64,000 nt of DNA, from positions 1 to 64,000 of the forward strand of contig JAFQRY010000034.1 of assembly GCA_017409845.1 (NCBI GenBank), in the 5' to 3' direction. Below are positions 26,126 through 34,499 of the stretch, one piece after another. The first letter of the stretch is position 1; each line of letters opens with the position of its first letter. Under the pieces are notes generated by a model. The model was not told the origin of the DNA, searched no databases, and worked only from the letters and a program-made list of their open reading frames with translations. The position numbers were made by a program, and so were the translations under genes. This DNA is from Clostridia bacterium (lineage in GTDB: Bacteria; Bacillota; Clostridia; Oscillospirales; Acutalibacteraceae).

Positions 26126-26995
26126 GTGCTCGGATATGTCAGGGCTTTCAAGCCCGAAATGAAAATAAAGGATTATGAGCTTTACAGAGGCGTTTACTGT
26201 TCTCTCTGCCGTGCACTCGGCCGCAATTATTCTCCGATAGCTCAGCTTTTTCTCAGCTATGATTTTGCGTTTGCAGCCGTGCTCAGGCTTGCGGTGATGC
26301 AAAGCAGCTGCTCGTTCAGCCAAAAAAGATGCCCTTATAATCCTGCTAAAAAATGCATGATTTGTTCAAGCCGTGAGGAGCTTGATTACTGCTCCCATGC
26401 GGTGATAATAACCGTTTTTTATAAGGTGCTCGACAACCTTCACGACAAGGGCTTGAAGTCAAGGCTTGCTGCGGCACTGATTTATCCGGTTGTTTGGCTG
26501 ATGCATAAAAAGGCGGCAAGGCTCGCTCCGGAAATTGATAAAATAATAGGGGAGTCAATGAAAAAGCAGGCGGAAGCCGAAAGCAAAAAATCCGTCGGTA
26601 TTGATGAAGCCGCTCATCCGAGCGCCGATGCTCTCGGCAGAGTCATTGCTTCGGGCTTTGAAGAGGAAACGGCACAGATGCTTTATTCGCTCGGCTATAT
26701 GGTGGGCAGGTTTGTTTATATTCTTGATGCCGCCGACGATCTTGAGGCCGATATCGGAAGAGGAAATTTTAATCCGTTCAGGGAAGAATTCGGAGATATC
26801 GCTAATCCGGAAACAAGAGAAAGCTTTGCGGAAAGAGCAGAGCAGATGCTTAATCTTACTCACAGCGGTGCACTTGATGCACTTGACGGAACAGCGAAAA
26901 ACAGATTTGAGGATATACTTGAAAATATTGTTTTTGACGGACTTGAAAACAGCAAAAAAACAGTTATTGATAAATACAGAGAGGTGCAGAAATGA
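26126..26995 (+). CDS. DUF5685-family protein
   Basis: The 289-residue protein begins LGYVRAFKPEMKIKDYELYR and contains YRGVYCSLCRALGRNY, LFLSYDFAFAAVLRLA and YILDAADDLEADIGRGNFNPF. I recognise the pattern as DUF5685 (from memory), a clostridial family of unknown function. Conserved Cys residues (CSLC, CPYNPAKKC) could bind metal. The DDLEAD stretch in a helical context recalls the Asp-rich motif of isoprenoid synthase folds, which is only a resemblance. The start is GTG with ACGGAGGATTCGGA in front. Its end overlaps the J-like gene by four bases, so the two are coupled. Confidence 0.8.
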   Translation: MLGYVRAFKPEMKIKDYELYRGVYCSLCRALGRNYSPIAQLFLSYDFAFAAVLRLAVMQSSCSFSQKRCPYNPAKKCMICSSREELDYCSHAVIITVFYKVLDNLHDKGLKSRLAAALIYPVVWLMHKKAARLAPEIDKIIGESMKKQAEAESKKSVGIDEAAHPSADALGRVIASGFEEETAQMLYSLGYMVGRFVYILDAADDLEADIGRGNFNPFREEFGDIANPETRESFAERAEQMLNLTHSGALDALDGTAKNRFEDILENIVFDGLENSKKTVIDKYREVQK

Positions 26996-27552
26996 GAAAT
27001 CCTTATGAGGTTCTCGGGATTCCGCAGGGAGCTTCTCCCGAGCAGGTCAATGCCGCATATAAAGAGCTTATGCGAAAATATCAGGGAAGCGGCAATGCCT
27101 TTGCAGTCAATGAGCTTAACGAAGCCTATGATACGATTGTCATGGGCGGTTCTGCTGCAGGCGGATATTCTTCTGCTCCCGATTATTCCGATATAAGAGC
27201 AAAAATTAATTCGGGCAGGCTTGATGATGCCCAGATTCTGCTCGACGGCATGCCCGACGGAGTGAGGGATGCACAGTGGTATTACCTTAAGGGCACTATT
27301 CAGCAGAAAAGGGGATGGCTTGAGGAGGCGGCAAAGAATTTTGCAACCGCAAGCAACCTTGACCCTTCAAACAACACATATAAAATGGCTTATAACAAGG
27401 TCAATAACGCCCGTAACGGCGGCTACAGAACAGAAAGACGCAGCTCTGACAGCAGAAAATCGGGCTGCTCCGGCTGCGATATGTGCACAGGTCTTCTGTG
27501 TGCCGACTGCTGCTGCGAATGCTTCGGCGGTGACCTTATTCCCTGCTGTTAA
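26992..27552 (+). CDS. Degenerate J-domain protein with Cys-rich tail
   Basis: The 186-residue protein starts with a J-domain-like segment (MRNPYEVLGIPQGASPEQVN... NELNEAYDTI). The loop after helix II reads RKYQGSGNA where co-chaperones have YHPD, so the HPD motif needed to stimulate Hsp70 is absent. Residues about 75-130 look like a TPR pair (ARILLDG-like and EEAAKNFATASNLDPSNNTY). The end is strikingly Cys-rich, with SGCSGCDMCTGLLCADCCCE then CFGGDLIPCC: 11 Cys in 29 residues. It overlaps the DUF5685 gene and precedes a small membrane protein gene. The tail may bind metal or be lipidated; the function is unknown. Confidence 0.8.
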   Translation: MRNPYEVLGIPQGASPEQVNAAYKELMRKYQGSGNAFAVNELNEAYDTIVMGGSAAGGYSSAPDYSDIRAKINSGRLDDAQILLDGMPDGVRDAQWYYLKGTIQQKRGWLEEAAKNFATASNLDPSNNTYKMAYNKVNNARNGGYRTERRSSDSRKSGCSGCDMCTGLLCADCCCECFGGDLIPCC

Positions 27553-27564
27553 AGGAGAACGGAT

Positions 27565-28098
27565 TTGAAACAAAGCTCAAAATGTGCACTCGGCGGCATA
27601 GTTGCCGCCTTGTCGCTTGTAATGATGATATCGGTTGCGGTTATTCCGTTTCTGACCTATGCTCTGCCTGCGGCGGCAGGTATGCTGGTAATATTCATGG
27701 TTGTTGAAACCGATAAAAAATGGGCATTCGGCGTTTATGCAACGGTTGCGATTCTCGGAATGCTTCTTGTTCCCGATAAAGAGGTTGCGGTGATGTATCT
27801 TGCGTTTTTCGGATATTACCCGATAATCAAGGCGGTTTTTGAATCAAAGCTCAACCGCGTTATCGGCTGGATACTTAAGGTTGCGGCTTTTGTTGCAACA
27901 ATGGTTGCATCCTATGCGTTTATGATGAGATTCATGGGCGTTACGATTGACGAAACAGAGGAATTCGGTGCCGTGGCAATTCCGCTTCTTCTCGGCACGG
28001 GCACTCTTGCGTTTATCATGTATGATATTGCACTCACAAAAATGATTACTCTTTATCTGGTTAAATGGCAAAAACATTTCAAAAGATATTTCAAATAA
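27565..28098 (+). CDS. Small polytopic membrane protein
   Basis: The 177-residue product has about five hydrophobic segments (about residues 8-28, 32-47, 53-68, 73-90, 103-122 and 135-157) and a basic C-terminus (KWQKHFKRYFK). Length and layout resemble substrate-binding S components or the DUF2232-like small membrane proteins of Firmicutes, but I cannot assign a family. The start is TTG at 27565, with AAAGGAGAACGGA in front, 12 bases after the J-like gene. The three genes 26126-28098 therefore form one operon. Confidence 0.7.
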   Translation: MKQSSKCALGGIVAALSLVMMISVAVIPFLTYALPAAAGMLVIFMVVETDKKWAFGVYATVAILGMLLVPDKEVAVMYLAFFGYYPIIKAVFESKLNRVIGWILKVAAFVATMVASYAFMMRFMGVTIDETEEFGAVAIPLLLGTGTLAFIMYDIALTKMITLYLVKWQKHFKRYFK

Positions 28099-28100
28099 TA

Positions 28101-28129
28101 TTGCGTTTTTTATAAAGTTGTTTTATAAT
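28101..28129 (+). promoter_or_regulatory. Promoter before the GH109-kinase-GH4 operon
   Basis: TTGCGT (28101-28106) and TATAAT (28124-28129) are 17 bases apart. The hairpin TAGCTGTCGGA/TCCGGCAGCTA (28132-28157), with a weak T-run after it, begins at the predicted start site; it could be the terminator of the preceding operon or part of this leader. Confidence 0.55.
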
Positions 28130-28182
28130 GGTAGCTGTCGGAGATTGTCCGGCAGCTATTATGATTTTTCAGAGGTATTGTT

Positions 28183-29448
28183 ATGAAGGAATTTGTTAAT
28201 ATCGGTATTATCGGACTGAGCGGCAGAGGCTCGGGTATGCTCGGTGAGCTGCTTGATTGCGAGGGCGTAAGAGTGCCTGCAGTCTGTGATAAATATGAAG
28301 ACAGAGCACAGCGCGGATTTGAAATCGTCAAGGAAAAAACAGGTACTGAGCCTCAGGTTTATCTTGACTATAAAGAGCTTCTCGCAAGAGATGATATAGA
28401 TGCAATCTATTGTGCAACAACATGGATTACCCATTCGAGAATTGCAATTGATGCAATGAAGGCAGGTAAGCATGTTGCTATTGATGTCGGCGGTGCGGCA
28501 AGCATCGAGGAATGCTGGCAGCTCGTACGCACAAGCGAAGAAACCGGCAAATTCTGCATGCTTCTTGAAAACTGCTGCTATGACAGAAATGAAATGGCAA
28601 TTTATAATATGGTAAAGCAGGGTCTTTTCGGCGAAATTATCCATCTTACAGGCGGATATCAGCATGACCTTCGTGACGAAATTTCTCTCGGCAGAGAAAA
28701 CAGACACGGCAGACTTTTCAATTTCCAGCACAGAAACGGCGAGCTTTATCCCACTCATCAGCTTGGCCCCATCAACAAGGTGCTCAGCATAAACAGAGGC
28801 AACCGCTTCGTTTCACTTGTTTCAATGGCAAGCAAGTCGAGAGGTCTTAACGAGTGGATTAAAGAAAACAAGGGCGAGGATTATGACCTTGCCGATTATC
28901 CCTTTAATCAGGGTGATATCGTAACAACAATGCTCAAAACCGCAAACGGCGAAACCGTTGTGCTTACCCACGACTGCTCACTTCCCAGACATTATTCGAG
29001 AGCATACCGTGTTCAGGGCACAAAGGGTATTTACATGGAAGACGGCGACTCGATTTATATCGAAGGTCAGACCGAGCATGCTGAGGGTGACTGGATGCAT
29101 CATCCCGAGGATTTCGACAGCTACCTTAAAAAATATGAGCATCCTCTTTGGAAAAAGTATCAGACCGAAGGTGTTCACGGCGGTCACGGAGGCATGGATT
29201 TCCTTGTTCTCAGTGCATTTGTTGAAAGTGTAAGACTTGATGCCGCACCTCCCATTGATGTTTATGATACAGCGGTTATGATGGCTGTTACCTGCCTTTC
29301 CGAGCAGTCAATAGCACTCGGCAGTGCTCCTGTTGCATTCCCCGATTTCACTAACGGAATGTGGATTGACAGAGAGCCCTACAGACGCGGCATTTTCTGC
29401 CTTGACGAGGTTTGCAACGATTATTTTGAAAGCGATGAGGAGAAATAA
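28183..29448 (+). CDS. Gfo/Idh/MocA protein resembling GH109 glycosidases
   Basis: The 421-residue protein has an N-terminal Rossmann fold (VNIGIIGLSGRGSGMLGELL, then VPAVCDKYEDRA) and the Gfo/Idh/MocA C-terminal domain. The segments GGYQHDLRDEI, HRNGELYPTHQLGPINKVL and SINRGNRFVSLVSMASKSRG closely recall GH109 alpha-N-acetylgalactosaminidases, which use NAD in a redox cycle to cleave glycosides. It has no signal peptide, so it would act in the cytosol. It leads an operon with a BadF-type sugar kinase and a GH4 enzyme. A plain dehydrogenase role remains possible. Confidence 0.75.
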   Translation: MKEFVNIGIIGLSGRGSGMLGELLDCEGVRVPAVCDKYEDRAQRGFEIVKEKTGTEPQVYLDYKELLARDDIDAIYCATTWITHSRIAIDAMKAGKHVAIDVGGAASIEECWQLVRTSEETGKFCMLLENCCYDRNEMAIYNMVKQGLFGEIIHLTGGYQHDLRDEISLGRENRHGRLFNFQHRNGELYPTHQLGPINKVLSINRGNRFVSLVSMASKSRGLNEWIKENKGEDYDLADYPFNQGDIVTTMLKTANGETVVLTHDCSLPRHYSRAYRVQGTKGIYMEDGDSIYIEGQTEHAEGDWMHHPEDFDSYLKKYEHPLWKKYQTEGVHGGHGGMDFLVLSAFVESVRLDAAPPIDVYDTAVMMAVTCLSEQSIALGSAPVAFPDFTNGMWIDREPYRRGIFCLDEVCNDYFESDEEK

Positions 29449-29449
29449 T

Positions 29450-30391
29450 ATGAAGTATTACATAGGTGTTGACGGCGGCGGTACAAAAACCGCATTTGCA
29501 CTCTTTGACGAAAATAAAAAAATGCTTGCTTCCGTAACGGGTGCGGGCAGTAACCATGAAAATATCGAAACCGCTTTTGAAGGTGCAAGCGATATTATCA
29601 TCAAGGGTCTCAATGACCTTTGCGAAAAGGCAGGCATAAAGCTTGCGGATGTCAGCTTCACTCTTATGGGTCTTGCAGGCATCGACCATCAGTATCAGTA
29701 TGAAATTATGTGTGAAATGCTCCGCAGAAAGGGTCTTTCGCACTTTGAAGTATTCAATGACGGCTTCATCGTTGTAAAGGCAGGTGCTTCGGGCAAGAGT
29801 GCAATCGGCTACAACTGCGGCACGGGTGTTTGCTGCAACGGCATTGACCTTGACGGCAAAAGACTTCAGCTTGCAGGTCTCGGCGATTTCTCGGGCGATA
29901 TCTCGGGCGGCGGCAACATTGTTATCGAAGCCTTCAGACTTGTTTATAACGAGCTTTTCCTCGGCCTTGAAAAAACACTTATCACCGATATGGTAAATAA
30001 GGAATTCGGCTTTACCACAAGAGAAGAGGTTCTCGGTCTTATCGAAAAGATTGAGGGTGAAAACGGTGACGAATATATCCGCAAGATGGTTGCCTTCTTC
30101 TTTGAAGCAGTAAAGCAGGGCGATAAGCCTGCGACAGAATATTGCGAAAGAATGGCAACAAGAGGTGCACAGCTTATTTCTGCACTCGCAAATCAGATGA
30201 ATTTCGGCGACGGAGAGGTTGAGGTTGTTCTTTCGGGCTCAATCAACGTCAAGCTCGATAACAAGCTTTATCTCGACATGCTTCTCTCAAAGGCAGAGGA
30301 AATGAGCGGCAAGAAGCTTAAGTTCATAAAGCTTGAAGCAATGCCCGTAACGGGATGCATCAACTGGATTATGCAGGATTACGCAAACTGA
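29450..30391 (+). CDS. BadF/BadG-type N-acetylhexosamine kinase
   Basis: The 313-residue ASKHA-fold ATPase has phosphate-1 motif YIGVDGGGTKTAFALFDENK, VSFTLMGLAGIDHQYQYEIM, phosphate-2 region AIGYNCGTGVCCNGIDLDGK and adenosine motif EVVLSGSINVK. Similar proteins are N-acetylglucosamine or related sugar kinases. In this operon it would phosphorylate the sugar freed by the upstream GH109-like protein. The ATG at 29450 overlaps the flank of the previous gene (one base between stop and start), with GAGGAG upstream; earlier in-frame codons lie inside that gene and are rejected. Confidence 0.85.
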   Translation: MKYYIGVDGGGTKTAFALFDENKKMLASVTGAGSNHENIETAFEGASDIIIKGLNDLCEKAGIKLADVSFTLMGLAGIDHQYQYEIMCEMLRRKGLSHFEVFNDGFIVVKAGASGKSAIGYNCGTGVCCNGIDLDGKRLQLAGLGDFSGDISGGGNIVIEAFRLVYNELFLGLEKTLITDMVNKEFGFTTREEVLGLIEKIEGENGDEYIRKMVAFFFEAVKQGDKPATEYCERMATRGAQLISALANQMNFGDGEVEVVLSGSINVKLDNKLYLDMLLSKAEEMSGKKLKFIKLEAMPVTGCINWIMQDYAN

Positions 30392-30412
30392 TTGCAGAAA
30401 GGACAGATAGAA

Positions 30413-31696
30413 ATGAGAGAAATTAATGTGGCAGTAATCGGTTCGGGCAGCACATATTGCCCCGAGCTTGTTGACGGTTTTCTTAAGGCAAAGGACAGCC
30501 TCAAGCTTAAGAAAATTTCATTTATGGATATCGACGAAAGAAAGAGAACAATTGTCGGCGACCTTTGCGTAAGAATGCTCAAGAATGTCGGCGACGACTG
30601 CGAGGTTGTTTTTACAGACGACCTTGACACCGCTCTTCAGGGTGCGGATTTCGTTGTTACACAGATTCGTGTAGGCAAGCTTCCCTGCCGTCATCTTGAT
30701 GAAAGCATTCCAAAGAAATATAACCTCATCGGTCAGGAAACAACAGGTATCGGCGGCTTCTTCAAGGCTCAGAGAACAATCCCCGTTATCAAGAATATCT
30801 GTGACAGAATCGAAGCAATCTGCCCCGATGCATGGCTTATCAACTTCACAAATCCTTCGGGCATCATCACCGAATTCATTCTTAACCACACAAACGTAAA
30901 GAATATCGGTCTTTGCAATGTTCCCATTGATATGCTTGACGATGTTAAGGAAATCACGGGCGAAGACAGCGAGATTACATATGTCGGTCTTAACCATCTG
31001 AGCTGGATTACTTCCGTCAAGAAGAACGGCGAAGAGCTTCTTCCCGGTCTTATTGAAAGCGGCTTCTCACCCAAGGTTATGGCAAATATCAAGGATGACG
31101 GCTTCTCCATTGACTGCCTCAAGACCGTTCAGGGTCTTCCTTCATCATACCTTCAGTATTACTACTGCCGCGAGGCAAAGCTTGCTCATCAGAGAGAAGA
31201 TGAAAAGACCCGTGCACAGGTATGCATGGAAATTGAAGAGCAGCTTCTTGAAATGTATCAGAATGAAGAAATCGTTACAAAGCCCGCACTTCTCGACAAG
31301 AGAGGCGGCCACAAGTATTCGCTTGCAGCGGTTTCGCTCATTGACTCAATCGCAAACGACAAGAAGGATGTTCACGTTGTAAACATCAAGAACAACGGCA
31401 CTCTTCCCTTCATGGCAGATGACGATATCGTTGAAATTGCAGCTGTTATCGGTGCAGACGGTGCAACTCCCGTTCCCGTAACAGAAAAAATCAATGACCA
31501 TATCGTTGGTCTTATGAGAGTTGTCAAGACATACGAAAAATATGCAGTCAAGGCAGCAATCACGGGTGACGATGATTATGCAATCAAGGGTCTTCTTGTT
31601 CATCCTCTTGTTGGTGATTACGAAAAGACCGTCAAGTGCTTCAACGAGCTTAAAGAGGCTCACAAGGAATTCCTTCCCCAGTATTTCAATAAATAA
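30413..31696 (+). CDS. GH4 family 6-phospho-glycosidase
   Basis: GH4 enzymes hydrolyse phosphorylated or free glycosides using NAD and Mn2+. The 427-residue protein has the NAD-binding start INVAVIGSGSTYCPELVDGF, TQIRVG, QETTGIGGFFKAQRTIPVI, NFTNPSG, the metal Cys in IGLCNVPIDML, the metal His in GLNHLSW and the catalytic-base region KRGGHKYSLAAVSLID. The overall pattern fits the 6-phospho-beta-glucosidase branch. The ATG at 30413 was chosen, 21 bases after the kinase stop; a TTG is open further upstream. With the two preceding genes it forms a redox-hydrolase sugar operon. Confidence 0.88.
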   Translation: MREINVAVIGSGSTYCPELVDGFLKAKDSLKLKKISFMDIDERKRTIVGDLCVRMLKNVGDDCEVVFTDDLDTALQGADFVVTQIRVGKLPCRHLDESIPKKYNLIGQETTGIGGFFKAQRTIPVIKNICDRIEAICPDAWLINFTNPSGIITEFILNHTNVKNIGLCNVPIDMLDDVKEITGEDSEITYVGLNHLSWITSVKKNGEELLPGLIESGFSPKVMANIKDDGFSIDCLKTVQGLPSSYLQYYYCREAKLAHQREDEKTRAQVCMEIEEQLLEMYQNEEIVTKPALLDKRGGHKYSLAAVSLIDSIANDKKDVHVVNIKNNGTLPFMADDDIVEIAAVIGADGATPVPVTEKINDHIVGLMRVVKTYEKYAVKAAITGDDDYAIKGLLVHPLVGDYEKTVKCFNELKEAHKEFLPQYFNK

Positions 31697-31799
31697 AAAA
31701 GTGTAAATTTTTTCAAAAATTGACAGACCAATCTGATATTTCTTTCGTCTTATAGTTGACGGATAAAAATCTGATCTGAATTTTTGGAGGAAAACACAA

Positions 31800-32969
31800 A
31801 TGAAAAAAATCTTTAAAATCGCACTTTCAGTCGCTTTGGCCGCCGTTTTCATGCTCGGCTGCACATCTGCTTTTGCGGCAGACCTGGGAGAAACCATTAA
31901 ATGGACATTCAAGGACTCTGTTTCCCCCATAGAATATGATGTGGAATACAGCTATGGCGGTGAAGTGGAAGTAGGCGAAACAACCGTTTCGTCACCCGGT
32001 GGCGGCGATTATCACAGCGATCATTTCTATTATGTATTCAATGCAGAGAATGAAGGATATTACATGCTTTCATTCAGCGGAGAATACGGCAACAGATATT
32101 TTGAGGTTGCAGATGAAATCACCGAAACAGGCGTGAAATACGAAAAAGAGCGGGTTTATGCCAGACCCATGGACGATGAGTTTCTTATTGAAGAGCTTTA
32201 TTGGTTTGAAGCAGGTGAAACGGTTGTTATCGGCTTTACCTCACACTACAATGTAGTATCCATGAAAGATGCTTATTTTGAGATCGAGTATTACGGCGAA
32301 GCTGTTTCTCTTGAATATGACAAAAACACTTTCAAGGATATCATAAGCTACGCAGATTACTATTATTTCGAAGAAACCAAAGATGAGTTTATCACGATTG
32401 ATGAGGTTCCCGTTACCGTTAATTTTTCGCAGGGACAGAGCTTGTTTTTACCTTATGAAAGACTGAATTTATATTATACGGGCACTCCCGTTGAAGGTGC
32501 AAACAAGCTGAAGTTTGAGCTTTTCGGAATTGAAGAAACGGTTGATGCAACCCTTTATTCAATCCACCACTACATAAAGGATGTTGAGATTACAGACGAA
32601 AAAGATCTCACTCTTTTCATCGGTGACACCGGTAAGCCCTCTTATTCAACCGTTCCTGCCATTGAGCTCAGGATAACATATGCCGACGGATCAACAGAAT
32701 TGTTCAACACAGGAAACGGATCGCATATTACTCTTTCAAACGGCAGAGAATATGTTGTTTATGTAAGATACATGGACAAGGGCGACGGAAATTATACACT
32801 TCACATTTCGGTTGCGAATGTGCCCTATCAGGAGTATCCCTGCACTGTCAGAGAAAAAACCTTTGCGGACACTCTTGCAGAGCTTCCCGAGTTTATTTCT
32901 CAGCTCATCAGTGATTTCTTTGATAAAATCCTGAATGCATTTTTATCAATTTTCGGCGGACTCAGATAA
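31800..32969 (+). CDS. Secreted protein of unknown function
   Basis: The 389-residue product has a signal peptide (MKKIFKIALSVALAAVFMLG; cleavage near AFA; the Cys in LGC also allows a lipoprotein reading). The body is rich in Glu, Tyr and beta-type segments (about 30-350) without a motif I recognise. It ends with an amphipathic, hydrophobic tail (FISQLISDFFDKILNAFLSI). GGAGGAAAACACA precedes the ATG. Upstream (31697-31799) is AT-rich with two TTGAC-like hexamers but no clear -10. It is followed by a separate exported phosphodiesterase gene. Confidence 0.75.
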   Translation: MKKIFKIALSVALAAVFMLGCTSAFAADLGETIKWTFKDSVSPIEYDVEYSYGGEVEVGETTVSSPGGGDYHSDHFYYVFNAENEGYYMLSFSGEYGNRYFEVADEITETGVKYEKERVYARPMDDEFLIEELYWFEAGETVVIGFTSHYNVVSMKDAYFEIEYYGEAVSLEYDKNTFKDIISYADYYYFEETKDEFITIDEVPVTVNFSQGQSLFLPYERLNLYYTGTPVEGANKLKFELFGIEETVDATLYSIHHYIKDVEITDEKDLTLFIGDTGKPSYSTVPAIELRITYADGSTELFNTGNGSHITLSNGREYVVYVRYMDKGDGNYTLHISVANVPYQEYPCTVREKTFADTLAELPEFISQLISDFFDKILNAFLSIFGGLR

Positions 32970-33027
32970 TATTTCGGCGGAGAGCTTAAATGGCTCTCCG
33001 CTTTGCATAACAAAACAGAGGTGGAAG

Positions 33028-33843
33028 ATGAAAAAGGCAATTAAAATATTGATACCGGTAATTCTGGTGATTGCTCTGTTCTTCGGGGCGGAGATGATAT
33101 TCCCGACAATCAGCTCAGGTCTGAGCGTAACTGCCCTGACCGGGAAAACCGTGCATTATACCGCTCACAGAGGTCTTTCAAACGTTGCACCCGAAAACAC
33201 GCTGCCTGCAATTGAAGAAGCCGGAAAAGCGGGTTATTATGCTGCGGAGTTTGATGTTGCACCCACAAAAGACGGCGTATGGATTCTCATGCATGACGAT
33301 ACCGTTGACAGAATGACAAACGGCGAGGGAAGCGTGAGCGACTTTACCTATGCCGAAATTGCGGAGCTTAAAATTGATGCAGGCAACGGCGTCGGAAATT
33401 ATCCTGACCTGAGGATAGCCACTCTTGAAGAGGCTCTTGATGCCTGCGAAGAATACTCAATGCGTGCAATGGTTGAGGTCAAGGGCGGAAATCCCGGGGA
33501 TATGGCAGGTCTGCTTGAAATTATAAAGAGCAAAAGCCTTGCCGTTGCACCGCTTATCATTGACTTCAACAGCGAAAGACTTGAGGCACTCAGGGAGGCC
33601 GATAAGGAAATTGAGCTCTGGTATCTTGTTTCAAAGATAAGTGACGAAAGCATTGCTTTTGCCGAAGAAAACAGCACCGCAATCGCATTCAACCACAAAA
33701 AAACCGCCAACCTTTTCAGAGTTGACGATGTTAATGACAAGGGAATAAAAACTGCTGCATGGACGGTTGACAGACTGCCCGCTGCAGATATCCTTTGTGC
33801 CCTGGGCGTTGAATATATAACCACAAACAGAATTTTACCGTAA
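33028..33843 (+). CDS. Membrane-anchored glycerophosphodiester phosphodiesterase
   Basis: The family cleaves deacylated phospholipids or teichoic-acid glycerol phosphates to glycerol-3-phosphate and an alcohol. The 271-residue protein has an N-terminal signal anchor (KKAIKILIPVILVIALFFGA) and a TIM-barrel GDPD domain: catalytic HRGLSNVAPENTLPAIEEA, the Glu/Asp pair in AAEFDVAPTKDG and the second His in LMHDDTVDRMTNGEG, then MVEVKGG and AWTVD near the end. The active site faces outside the cell. The ATG at 33028 follows AGAGGTGGAAG; a longer frame from upstream is not plausible. Confidence 0.9.
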   Translation: MKKAIKILIPVILVIALFFGAEMIFPTISSGLSVTALTGKTVHYTAHRGLSNVAPENTLPAIEEAGKAGYYAAEFDVAPTKDGVWILMHDDTVDRMTNGEGSVSDFTYAEIAELKIDAGNGVGNYPDLRIATLEEALDACEEYSMRAMVEVKGGNPGDMAGLLEIIKSKSLAVAPLIIDFNSERLEALREADKEIELWYLVSKISDESIAFAEENSTAIAFNHKKTANLFRVDDVNDKGIKTAAWTVDRLPAADILCALGVEYITTNRILP

Positions 33844-33847
33844 AAAA

Positions 33848-33884
33848 ACAGGTGTCAGTCCAAGCGGATTGACACCTGTTTTGC
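33848..33884. terminator. Bidirectional terminator
   Basis: ACAGGTGTCA and TGACACCTGT, with inner pairs TCC/GGA, are flanked by A- and T-runs. It serves the phosphodiesterase gene and the convergent small gene. Confidence 0.85.
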
Positions 33885-33886
33885 TT

Positions 33887-34105
33887 TTAATCAAACTGCG
33901 GATAGAAAATGTGAACTCCCGTGATAATCCAGATGAGTCCGTCGATGAGGATAAACGGAAGGAACACGATTGTGCCGAGTGCCTGACCGATAACGCCTCC
34001 CGTGGACTGATCGGGCATGTATGCAGCGGAGCCGCAAATGGTGAGTGCAGACATCATTATTGCCGCAACAAGAACGATTGCAATGATTTTTTTCATATTT
34101 TTCAC
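33887..34105 (-). CDS. Small exported or membrane protein beside XRE gene
   Basis: The 72-residue product has an N-terminal signal-like helix (MKKIIAIVLVAAIMMSALT) and a second hydrophobic segment (IVFLPFILIDGLIWIITGVH). No family is recognised. AAGGAGGTGAAAAAT stands before the ATG. Its promoter (CATAAT at 34118-34123 and TTGACT at 34141-34146 on the minus strand) is filled by a near-perfect inverted repeat, so the divergent XRE regulator probably controls it. Confidence 0.7.
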   Translation of the reverse strand: MKNMKKIIAIVLVAAIMMSALTICGSAAYMPDQSTGGVIGQALGTIVFLPFILIDGLIWIITGVHIFYPQFD

Positions 34106-34117
34106 CTCCTTGGGTAA

Positions 34118-34171
34118 ATTATGCCATAAATCCTGCCAAAAGTCAATGGCAGAATTTATGGCATTTATAAT
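34118..34171. promoter_or_regulatory. Divergent promoter region with 18-bp inverted-repeat operator
   Basis: Arms ATGCCATAAATCCTGCCA (34121-34138) and TGGCAGAATTTATGGCAT (34147-34164) match at 17 of 18 positions around an eight-base spacer. Between -35 TTGACT and -10 CATAAT of the minus-strand promoter the left arm fills the spacer. The right arm abuts TATAAT (34166-34171) of the plus-strand gene. This is the expected layout of an autoregulated operator. Confidence 0.85.
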
Positions 34172-34188
34172 TTTCTTGAGGTGATATT

Positions 34189-34416
34189 ATGAAATATGAA
34201 AGAATAAGAAATCTCAGAGAAGATAAGGACTGGACACAGCAGAATATTGCAGACATGCTTTTCATCAACCGAAGAACCTACGCTGCTTATGAAAACGGCA
34301 TAAATTCCATGACCCCCGAAACTCTTTGCAAAATTGCCGATATTTACGGAACAAGTGTTGACTATCTGCTCGGCAGAACCGATGTTTTTGAGCCGTATCC
34401 GAAAAATAACACTTAA
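34189..34416 (+). CDS. XRE-family helix-turn-helix regulator
   Basis: The 75-residue protein is a single Cro/CI-type domain: RIRNLREDKDWTQQNIADML, then NRRTYAAYENGINSMTPETL and CKIADIYGTSVDYLLGRTD. This is a whole SinR/XRE-like domain without a sensor domain. CTTGAGGTGATATT precedes the ATG. It is transcribed away from a small membrane protein gene, and the shared intergenic palindrome is very probably its binding site. It may therefore repress both promoters. Confidence 0.92.
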   Translation: MKYERIRNLREDKDWTQQNIADMLFINRRTYAAYENGINSMTPETLCKIADIYGTSVDYLLGRTDVFEPYPKNNT

Positions 34417-34499
34417 CCGATAAAAAATATTTATATTGTACTTTTTGATAAGATATGATATAATAAAAATGTAAAAAAATAAACAGGAGGATGATTCCA

